Of a stretch of 9,808 nt of DNA, positions 1 to 6,148 are shown in pieces. Every line of letters begins with the position of its first letter. Position 1 is the first letter of the stretch. The notes below the pieces were generated by a model, which made no database searches, had not been told where the DNA came from, and saw only the letters and a program-made list of their open reading frames with translations. Source of the DNA: JBCDGZ01 sp038750655 (lineage in GTDB: Bacteria; Bacteroidota; Bacteroidia; Chitinophagales; Saprospiraceae); contig JBCDGZ010000209.1 in assembly GCA_038750655.1 (NCBI GenBank), forward strand, positions 1 through 9,808, written 5' to 3'. The position numbers were made by a program, and so were the translations under genes.

Positions 1-3000
1 GCCGAAGGCCACCCCAGCGATCAAAGACCTGAAGCTTTAAGACCTCCGCAACCTGCTCATCGGCGTACACCGTGAAGTAATCATTGAACTGATCTCCGTT
101 GGGGCTGAAGGCATTCGGGATGTAGATGCCATCTTCGACGATTCGTACCCTGACGGCAATGCTTGCGGTGGCGATGCAGCCCCACTCGTTTTCTAGGGTC
201 ACTTCGAAAACTTGGTTGTTGTTCAGCTGAACTTCGGGGGTTGGACAGTTGGGGCAGCTGAGCAGCTCCGCTGGCGACCAACTGATTTGTACGCTGTCGT
301 CGTCCAGCGCCAGCGGGAGAGCAAGCGTTTGGGTATTATCGATGAGGGTATCAGTGGGCAAGCTGAAGGGAAGGCCCGGGTTGGGTGCTACATGTAAAGT
401 AAAGGTGGTGGGACAAGCTGCGCCCAAGGCCGTTTCTACATATTGGTAGCTGCCGGGCTCGCGAATCGTATCGTTGAAGAATAGCGTGTAGTCCCCAGCG
501 CACAGCGTCGCATTTTCTGTAACGGTACTTTCCTCTAAAAAGCTAAGCTGTATTTGGTGGATAGAATCACAGCCAGTCGCATTGAGGTACTGCTCTTGCA
601 GTAGCGTATTTTCTGTCACCACAGTACCCAACACCAATGCCGTATCTCCTTCGCAGAATTCCAGCAATTCTGAGATAAAGGACGGTTCGGAAAAATTGAC
701 TTGGACTTGATGAACCGAATCACAGCCCCCGGAGGAAGTGAAAGATTCTTGCCACTGCCCATCAGTCGTCACAATATCACCAAAAACCACTGCCGTATCG
801 CCAACGCATAATTGGAGAGTCTCGGAGGTGAAAATGGTATCTACCATATTGACCGCAACAGAATGTATAGAGTCACAGCCGAAAGTAGAGACAAAATTTC
901 GTTGTAGTCTAAAATCTGATGTTATCGCAAACCCATAAAGCATCACCGTATCCCCAGGGCAAAGTTGTATGGTTTCGGCATTAAAATAGGTAGGGTTAAA
1001 ATCGACTTGGATTTGGTGGGTAGAATCACAGCCCCCAGCCCCAGTGAAGGTAGCTTCTACTAAGGCATCAGCCGTCACCACTTGACCAAAAATGACTGAA
1101 GTATCTCCTTCACACCGTCGCCATGTTTCAGCAGTGAAAATCGGTTCAATAACATCAACACGAATCTGATGAGTAGAGTCGCAGCCAGAAGAGCCGATGA
1201 AGTTGGCTTCTGCCAAGGTATCCGTCGTTACTAGTTGACCAAAAACCATTATAGCTTCTCCCTCGCACAGTTGGCGTACCTCGGAGGTGAAAGCCACGTC
1301 GGTAAATTCGACTTGGACCTGGTGGCTAGAATCACAGCCCGAGGCCCCGGTGAACGTCTCTTGCAGTAAGGCATTCGTCGTCACCGTTTGTCCAAAGATC
1401 GTCGTTATTTCCCCGGCACACAGCTGCCGAAACTCTGTGGTGAAGGCAGTATCGGCAAATGCTACTTGCACTTGGTGGGTGGAATCACAGCCCTGTGCCC
1501 CTACAAAAGTTGCTTGCAGCATGGCGTCTTCCGTTACTAGTTGCCCAAAAACCATCGTGGTTGCTCCCGCACAAAGCTGCCGAACCTCAGTCGTATAAAC
1601 CGTATCGGTAAACTCCACTTGTACCTGGTGAGTAGAATCACAACCCAAAGCCCCAGTAGACGTCTCTTGCAGTAAGGCATCCGTCGTCACCAGTTGCCCA
1701 AAGACCGTTGTAGCTTCTCCAGCGCAAAGCTGCCGAACTTCAAAGGTGAAGACCGTATCGGTAAACTCCACTTGTACTTGGTGGATAGAGTCACAGCCCA
1801 AGGTCCCGACGAAAGTTTCCTCAAGCAAAGCATCTCCCGTTACAGTTTGACCAAAGACTACAGTGGTTTCCCCCTCGCACAATTGCCGAATTTCAGAAGT
1901 AAAGGCTTCGTCGGCAAAATTAACTTGGACTTGGTGGGTAGAATCACAACCCGAGGTCCCGGTGAACGTCTCTTGCAGTAAGGCATCCGTCGTCACTGTT
2001 TGTCCAAAGACTATCGTCATCTCTCCGGCACACAGCTGCCGAAGCTCCGTGGTGAAGGTAGTGTCGGTAAACTCCACTTGCACCTGATGAGTGGAATCAC
2101 AACCCAAGGCCCCTATAAACGTCTCCTGCAGCAAAGCGTCGTCCGCCACCATTTGCCCAAAGACTATCGTGGCCTCCCCTTCGCACAGTTGTCGAAACTC
2201 CGAAGTCAAAACAGTCTCTGTAACATCAATTTGCACCTGATGAGTAGAGTCACAGCCCAAAGCTCCGACAAAGGTTTCTCGCAACAGCGCATCTTCCGCT
2301 ACCAGTTGACCAAAAACCATCGTCGTTTCCCCTTCGCATAATTGCCGAAGCTCGGAGGTGAAGACTTCAGCTGCAAAATCAACTCGCACCTGATGGGTAG
2401 AGTCACAGCCCAAGGCCCCAACGAAAGTTTCCTCAAGTAAAGCATCTCCCGTTACGGTTTGACCGAATACTACCGTGGTTTCCCCCTCGCATAGCTGCCG
2501 AAATTCTGAGGTAAATGCTTCATCCACAAAATCAATACGGACCTGATATACGGAATCACAGCCTGCCGCACTCGTGTAAGTTTCTTGAAATACTCCATCG
2601 GTCGTCACAACATTTCCAAAAACCATAGCGGTATCTCCCGTGCACAATTGCAATGCCTCCGCCGTCATGACATCATCGATAAAGTTGACATTGATTTGAT
2701 GAGTAGAATCACAACCGTTGCTCCCGATAAATGTAGCATCAAACTGCCCGCTGCTGCTGACCGCCTCGCCAAACACCATCATCGTCTCCCCTTCGCAAAG
2801 CTGAAAAGATGCCTCCGTGAGAGCGGTAGGACTAAAATCGACAACAACCTGATGGGTGGAATCACAACCATTGGCGCCAGTGAACACCTCGCTGTAAATC
2901 CCGTCCTCCGTAACCGAACTACCAAAAACCACTGCTGTCTCTCCCTCGCAAAACCTTAGCTGCTCATTGGTCACTACCGTATCGCCTACACTGCCATCAA

Positions 3001-4399
3001 CCCTACAAACGGTACTTTCCAAAGTCGCAAGATTATAGACCTGTAAGACCGTGCTGATCCTCCGAGCAGGATTGAGCACAATCTCTAAATCATAGCTGCT
3101 TGAGGTCACCGTATCCAGCTCCGCACTAAATTGAACAGGATCACTAGGACAGTTGCCTTCCAACTGTGTATCTGTTTTTACTACAAATAAAGTCCAGAAA
3201 GGCGAATTGTCCGAATGGGCCGCCGCCAAATAAATTTCGTTGCCCTGCACGATATGGGTGTGTCCTCCTTGCCCCGTCGCCCCATGCCGCCCGGCTTGCC
3301 CACCGTAGTACCTGGAATTCAAAATATTCCATTGCTCATCCAGCAGCATCAGCATGACCTTCTCCCGACTGTTATTATCAATGGCGGTAATCCCACTGAT
3401 CAAAAATTGTCCATTGGGCTGGCGGGTGATCTTATCTCCAGCGATGCGCTCAGTAGAACGGAAAGTTTGGGCCCGGCGAACATTACCATTGAGGTCTATT
3501 TCCATCAATCCAGTATCCGTACCCTGAATAATACCCCGATTGTGCAGCACATAATAGCCATCTGCATTTTCATTCACGGTAAGCCAAAGCCGATCATTGA
3601 CCACTTTATCGTAACGGCGAACCCATTCCAGATTACTGTTGCGATCCAGTTTCATAAGTACTAAAGGGGAGTCATAACCAAAGGTCGCTTCGGTTCGACC
3701 CGCAATGAAGTAGCCACCGTCGGGGCTAATGACCACGCTTAGTAAACCTAGTCGTCGTAGCGTCGCCGGATCGGAAGCGGAAAGGCCAATACGTGTACTC
3801 CACTCCACCCAACCATCGGCACTCAGCTTCATCAGCAAACCCAAACCAGCAGAAAAATCGGTCTCTGTTCCCCCCAACACCAATAAACCACCATCGGGGC
3901 TTTCAACAACCGACCGCACCGTATTGCTACTCAGATCAGCATATTCATAGGCCCAAATCTGCTCTCCATTAGCATCCAACCGAGCAATATAAAATCGGGA
4001 GGGCCGAAATCCCCCAGAGGAGATAATCACCGTCTCCCCATTGCGCGTGCGCAGCACATCTCTTGTATTGGTGGCAATACCGTATTCGTAGCCCTTCATC
4101 CAACGCACTTCGCCTTCATTACTGATCAGACTTAAGCCGGTAATGTTTTTACTGGAAGTGGGTGCACGAGTCGTAAAAAATAGACTGAAATCATTATCCC
4201 CAGAAGCAAGGTAGGGGCGGAATAGTGCCTTACCATCGAGCCCGAAATAGCGTTGAAAACCAGGCGAGCTACAACCGTTCTGGCTATTGCGCTGTGAGCT
4301 TGTGGTAGTCGCTACAGGTTTATCAAGTAAAGGGGAATGCTCCTCCGAACTGATCCAACTTACGACAGATAGCAAGAGTACAAGGTACAGCTTGTTCAT
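1..4399 (-). CDS. Giant T9SS-exported repeat protein with propeller-like head and gliding-motility C-terminal domain (3' end missing)
   Basis: An open frame of 1466 codons starts at the ATG at 4399-4397 and has no stop before the left edge. Residues 1-17 resemble a Sec signal (MNKLYLVLLLSVVSW). Residues ~80-420 hold about seven degenerate blade-like motifs of the type 'LMKLDxNGxxEWxRxY', with 'SPDGG' turns between them; this suggests a seven-bladed propeller. Residues ~480-1300 are sixteen 51-residue Cys-containing repeats and a degenerate seventeenth. Residues ~1335-1420 are PKD-like (ISWSPAELLSCPNC, W1374). From ~1424 comes YIPNAFSPNGDQFND and then VFDRWG (W1462), the signature of the gliding-motility C-terminal / T9SS type B sorting domain (TIGR04131-like). 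Roughly 45 residues of that domain should lie outside the window. Family knowledge predicts export across the outer membrane and surface attachment or release; adhesion is inference. It diverges from the BCCT gene. I see no convincing promoter. The exact ligand or function is unknown. Confidence 0.93.
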   Translation of the reverse strand, partial: MNKLYLVLLLSVVSWISSEEHSPLLDKPVATTTSSQRNSQNGCSSPGFQRYFGLDGKALFRPYLASGDNDFSLFFTTRAPTSSKNITGLSLISNEGEVRWMKGYEYGIATNTRDVLRTRNGETVIISSGGFRPSRFYIARLDANGEQIWAYEYADLSSNTVRSVVESPDGGLLVLGGTETDFSAGLGLLMKLSADGWVEWSTRIGLSASDPATLRRLGLLSVVISPDGGYFIAGRTEATFGYDSPLVLMKLDRNSNLEWVRRYDKVVNDRLWLTVNENADGYYVLHNRGIIQGTDTGLMEIDLNGNVRRAQTFRSTERIAGDKITRQPNGQFLISGITAIDNNSREKVMLMLLDEQWNILNSRYYGGQAGRHGATGQGGHTHIVQGNEIYLAAAHSDNSPFWTLFVVKTDTQLEGNCPSDPVQFSAELDTVTSSSYDLEIVLNPARRISTVLQVYNLATLESTVCRVDGSVGDTVVTNEQLRFCEGETAVVFGSSVTEDGIYSEVFTGANGCDSTHQVVVDFSPTALTEASFQLCEGETMMVFGEAVSSSGQFDATFIGSNGCDSTHQINVNFIDDVMTAEALQLCTGDTAMVFGNVVTTDGVFQETYTSAAGCDSVYQVRIDFVDEAFTSEFRQLCEGETTVVFGQTVTGDALLEETFVGALGCDSTHQVRVDFAAEVFTSELRQLCEGETTMVFGQLVAEDALLRETFVGALGCDSTHQVQIDVTETVLTSEFRQLCEGEATIVFGQMVADDALLQETFIGALGCDSTHQVQVEFTDTTFTTELRQLCAGEMTIVFGQTVTTDALLQETFTGTSGCDSTHQVQVNFADEAFTSEIRQLCEGETTVVFGQTVTGDALLEETFVGTLGCDSIHQVQVEFTDTVFTFEVRQLCAGEATTVFGQLVTTDALLQETSTGALGCDSTHQVQVEFTDTVYTTEVRQLCAGATTMVFGQLVTEDAMLQATFVGAQGCDSTHQVQVAFADTAFTTEFRQLCAGEITTIFGQTVTTNALLQETFTGASGCDSSHQVQVEFTDVAFTSEVRQLCEGEAIMVFGQLVTTDTLAEANFIGSSGCDSTHQIRVDVIEPIFTAETWRRCEGDTSVIFGQVVTADALVEATFTGAGGCDSTHQIQVDFNPTYFNAETIQLCPGDTVMLYGFAITSDFRLQRNFVSTFGCDSIHSVAVNMVDTIFTSETLQLCVGDTAVVFGDIVTTDGQWQESFTSSGGCDSVHQVQVNFSEPSFISELLEFCEGDTALVLGTVVTENTLLQEQYLNATGCDSIHQIQLSFLEESTVTENATLCAGDYTLFFNDTIREPGSYQYVETALGAACPTTFTLHVAPNPGLPFSLPTDTLIDNTQTLALPLALDDDSVQISWSPAELLSCPNCPTPEVQLNNNQVFEVTLENEWGCIATASIAVRVRIVEDGIYIPNAFSPNGDQFNDYFTVYADEQVAEVLKLQVFDRWGGLR
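2..130 (-). other. Partial T9SS type B (gliding-motility) sorting domain
   Basis: The C-terminal end of the giant protein visible here has YIPNAFSPNGD (Y1426), ND-F, a hydrophobic stretch EVLKLQVF and DRWGG (W1462). These are the hallmark residues of the gliding-motility-associated C-terminal domain that directs cargo to the type IX secretion system in Bacteroidota. About half of the usual ~85 residues are present; the rest lies to the left of position 1. Confidence 0.9.
393..511 (-). repeat. Degenerate seventeenth repeat unit
   Basis: After the sixteenth unit the protein continues LCAGDYTLFFNDTIREPGSY and then an ALGAAC segment, with C1329 where the next GCDS Cys would be expected at 1328. 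The first-Cys motif and the 'PGSY..VETA' segment align with the regular units. The GCDS-THQ core is lost and one residue has been inserted. The unit therefore caps the array before the PKD-like module. Confidence 0.65.
512..2959 (-). repeat. Sixteen in-frame 153-bp tandem repeats (51 aa each)
   Basis: The antisense of the GCDS motif (gaatcacagcc or variants) starts at 564, 717, 870, 1023, 1176, 1329, 1482, 1635, 1788, 1941, 2094, 2247, 2400, 2553, 2706 and 2859. Every step is exactly 153 bp, so there is no indel across sixteen units. Each unit reads approximately LCEGETTVVFGQ, then DALLQETF, then GALGCDSTHQVQV, then FTSExRQ. The first Cys and the GCDS Cys are 28 residues apart in every unit (first pair C484/C512, last GCDS Cys C1277). 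Central units (4-11 from the N-terminus) are the most alike; units 1-3 and 12-16 have drifted. This motif style is familiar from Bacteroidota surface proteins, where it probably forms small beta modules in a stalk. Confidence 0.95.
1329..2552 (-). repeat. Two consecutive four-unit blocks with 612-bp higher-order similarity
   Basis: Within the 153-bp array, the unit at 1329-1481 matches the unit at 1941-2093 best, with about 21 differences in 153 by hand alignment. The unit at 1788-1940 resembles the one at 2400-2552, with about 28 differences overall but only about 10 in the first 90 bases. Both pairs are exactly 612 bp (four units) apart. At protein level units 4 and 8 share ETTVVFGQTVTGDALLEETF, while units 7 and 11 share TVTT plus ALLQETFTG and the SGCDS junction. 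The two inner positions of the block (units 5/9 and 6/10) do not show the offset clearly. A duplication of four units followed by partial homogenisation is the simplest reading. Confidence 0.55.
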
Positions 4400-4498
4400 A
4401 GTTAAAGGGAACTAGTACAGAAGACGGGATGAGTAAGATAAACAAAAAAGTAGAATGAAGGTTGTGAATCCCCTTCTATTTCCTTTTCTTTACCTTTC

Positions 4499-6040
4499 AT
4501 GGAAACCCAATCTCCCTCTCCCCCCCTCCCCTCCTCCCTCAACACCAAAGACTTCCTCCCCTCCATCCTCATCCTGACCCCCACCATTGTCTACAGCCTG
4601 CGCAATAACGACCGCTTCCTCGCCCAGGCCCAAGGGGCCAACCGCTGGATACTGGAAAACTTCGGCGGGCTGTTCACCTGGTCGACCTTTCTGTTCCTGG
4701 TACTCCTACTGGTGGTCTATTTTTCTCCTTTGGCCAAGGTCAGAATTGGCGGGGCGGGGGCAAAGCCACTGTTGAGCAAATGGCGCTGGTTTTCGATTGC
4801 CCTGTGTACGACCATCGCCACAGGGGTGCTATTCTGGGGGACGGCCGAGCCGCTGTATCACTTTCATGCGCCCCCGCAGGGCCTGGGGATCGAAGCCACC
4901 AGCTCCGCGGCCGGGCAGTTCGCCATCTCGACGCTCTTTATGCATTGGTCCTTCACCCCCTACGGAATCTACACTATCGCTGGGCTAGTCTTCGCCCTGA
5001 GCTATTACAACCTCCGACAACCCTTTAGCGTCAGCTCGCTGCTCTACCCCCTGCTGGGCAGATGGGTGCATGGCTCGTTGGGCACAGCGATGGACATCAT
5101 CTGCCTTTATGGCCTGGTGGCGGGAATGGCCGCCTCGCTGGGTACGGGCGTCTTTGCCCTAATGGGGGGGCTGGAAACGACGCTCGGGGTGCCTCAGTCA
5201 AATGTGTTGCTAGGGATCATCGGGCTGGTCGTTGTGCTGACCTTCATCGCCTCGGCCATCACGGGGCTCAACAAAGGCATTCGCATCCTCTCCGACCTCA
5301 ATGCCCGCGCCTTTTTCCTGCTGGCCATTTTTATGTTCCTCACCGGCCCAACGATTTACATTCTCCAATTAGGGGGCGAAAGCCTCTGGGATTATGGCCG
5401 CCACTTTTTATCGCGCAGTACCAACATCGCCTCCGGCATCAATTCAGATTGGCAATACGACTGGACGATCTTCTATTTTGCCAACTGGATGGCCTGGGCG
5501 CCCATCGCCGCGTTGTTCCTCGGTCGCCTTTCTGTCGGCTACACGGTCCGTGATTTCTTGCACTTCAACCTACTCTTTCCCTCTTTGTTTGTGCTTATCT
5601 GGATGAGCATCTTCGGTGGGGCGGCTTTAGAGTTGGATCAGGCGACTAGTGGAGCTTTGTATCAGGTGCTGATCACAGAGGGCGAGCAGAAGATCATGTA
5701 TGAAGTGCTCAGCGAGCTGCCTTTGGGGCAGTTCGCCAGTATTTTTACCCTCATCATCATTTTCATCTCCTACGTCACGGCCGCCGATTCGAACATCTCG
5801 GCTATGAGCGCCATCAGCAGCCGGGGCATCAGCCCAGAGAATCCGGAGGCTCCCCTGTGGATCAAGACAGTCTGGGGAGGATTGATTGGAACGATTGCCT
5901 GGGTGATGATTACTTCGGCGGGAATCGATGGGATACGCCTGTTGAGTATCCTGGGAGGCTTTCCAGCGCTGTTTATCATGATTGTGGTGGCGGGAGGACT
6001 ACTGCGGCTCTTAAGTCAGGTTGATACTTTAAGCGATTGA
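4499..6040 (+). CDS. BCCT-family (betaine/carnitine/choline-type) transporter
   Basis: 513 residues, the usual length for the core of this inner-membrane secondary transporter family, with about twelve hydrophobic segments. Recognisable family motifs are LFWGTAEPLYHFHAPP (111-126), MHWSFTPYGIYTIAGL (148-163), and FYFANWMAWAP (325-335) followed by GRLSVGYTVR (342-351). Family members import betaines, choline, carnitine or related quaternary amines or zwitterions, usually with Na+ or H+. The substrate here cannot be read from sequence. Key positions diverge from BetP-type members: the glycine-rich stretch before LFWG reads TTIATG, the usual PW in the WxxxPW motif is PY, and the usual RISRGRT is RLSVGYT. 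The C-terminus is short, without a long BetP-like osmosensing tail. The ATG at 4499 is the only ATG before residue 148, and an in-frame TAG lies at 4451. There is no Shine-Dalgarno sequence, and the leader is pyrimidine-rich rather than A-rich. Confidence 0.92.
   Translation: METQSPSPPLPSSLNTKDFLPSILILTPTIVYSLRNNDRFLAQAQGANRWILENFGGLFTWSTFLFLVLLLVVYFSPLAKVRIGGAGAKPLLSKWRWFSIALCTTIATGVLFWGTAEPLYHFHAPPQGLGIEATSSAAGQFAISTLFMHWSFTPYGIYTIAGLVFALSYYNLRQPFSVSSLLYPLLGRWVHGSLGTAMDIICLYGLVAGMAASLGTGVFALMGGLETTLGVPQSNVLLGIIGLVVVLTFIASAITGLNKGIRILSDLNARAFFLLAIFMFLTGPTIYILQLGGESLWDYGRHFLSRSTNIASGINSDWQYDWTIFYFANWMAWAPIAALFLGRLSVGYTVRDFLHFNLLFPSLFVLIWMSIFGGAALELDQATSGALYQVLITEGEQKIMYEVLSELPLGQFASIFTLIIIFISYVTAADSNISAMSAISSRGISPENPEAPLWIKTVWGGLIGTIAWVMITSAGIDGIRLLSILGGFPALFIMIVVAGGLLRLLSQVDTLSD
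4511..4540 (-). other. Homopurine tract with G-quadruplex pattern at the 5' end of the BCCT gene
   Basis: The plus strand is an uninterrupted 30-nt pyrimidine run. The minus strand is therefore all purine and carries four G-runs of three or more (3, 4, 7 and 3 G) separated by loops of four, one and three bases, which fits the G3+N1-7 pattern. It encodes codons 5-14 of the BCCT protein (a Pro/Ser-rich stretch) on the template strand, and lies about 110 bp upstream of the divergent giant gene. The two ends (ctccctc) are mirror images, so triplex (H-DNA) formation is also conceivable. Function is inference. Confidence 0.5.
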
Positions 6041-6095
6041 CCTAACTTTTTGAACTGTAAAAACAGCCCTAAGATAAACTCTAGGCTAAAAAGTG

Positions 6096-6103
6096 TACTT
6101 TTG
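6096..6103 (+). promoter_or_regulatory. Probable -7 element (TAnnTTTG) upstream of the Na/Pi gene
   Basis: TACTTTTG matches the Bacteroidota -7 consensus TAnnTTTG exactly. It lies 45 bp before the start codon, which leaves a leader of about 38 nt ending in A-rich AATAAATAAACAATACT, typical of Bacteroidota translation starts. No TTTG -33 element is found at the usual 17-23 bp spacing; the nearest TTTTTG, at 6046-6051, is too far away. It supports separate transcription of this gene from the BCCT gene. Confidence 0.45.
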
Positions 6104-6148
6104 CGGGGTCAACAACCACGTTTAACGCCTTAATAAATAAACAATACT

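Noticed and set aside
1287..2959. Several plus-strand open frames (1287-1598, 1694-1981, 2000-2341, 2585-2959) with repetitive peptides
   Set aside because: They are antisense shadows of the 153-bp repeats. The minus-strand frame is continuous, has clear domains and extends far beyond them.
512..2959. Regularly spaced short motif every 153 bp, considered as a CRISPR array or intergenic repeat
   Set aside because: The whole unit, not just a short repeat, is similar between copies. The period is a multiple of three and the sequence is a translated in-frame tandem repeat.
4400..4498. Promoter search in the divergent 99-bp region
   Set aside because: Only imperfect matches were found (for example TACTTTTTTG on the minus strand, with two extra T) and none had a correctly spaced TTTG, so no promoter was called.
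5062..5553. 163-residue plus-strand open frame in another phase
   Set aside because: Lies entirely inside the BCCT gene and lacks membrane segments or motifs.
6065..6087. Inverted repeat AGCC...GGCT considered as a terminator after the BCCT gene
   Set aside because: The stem is only about six pairs with a bulge and an 11-base loop, and it is followed by A residues rather than a T-run on the plus strand.
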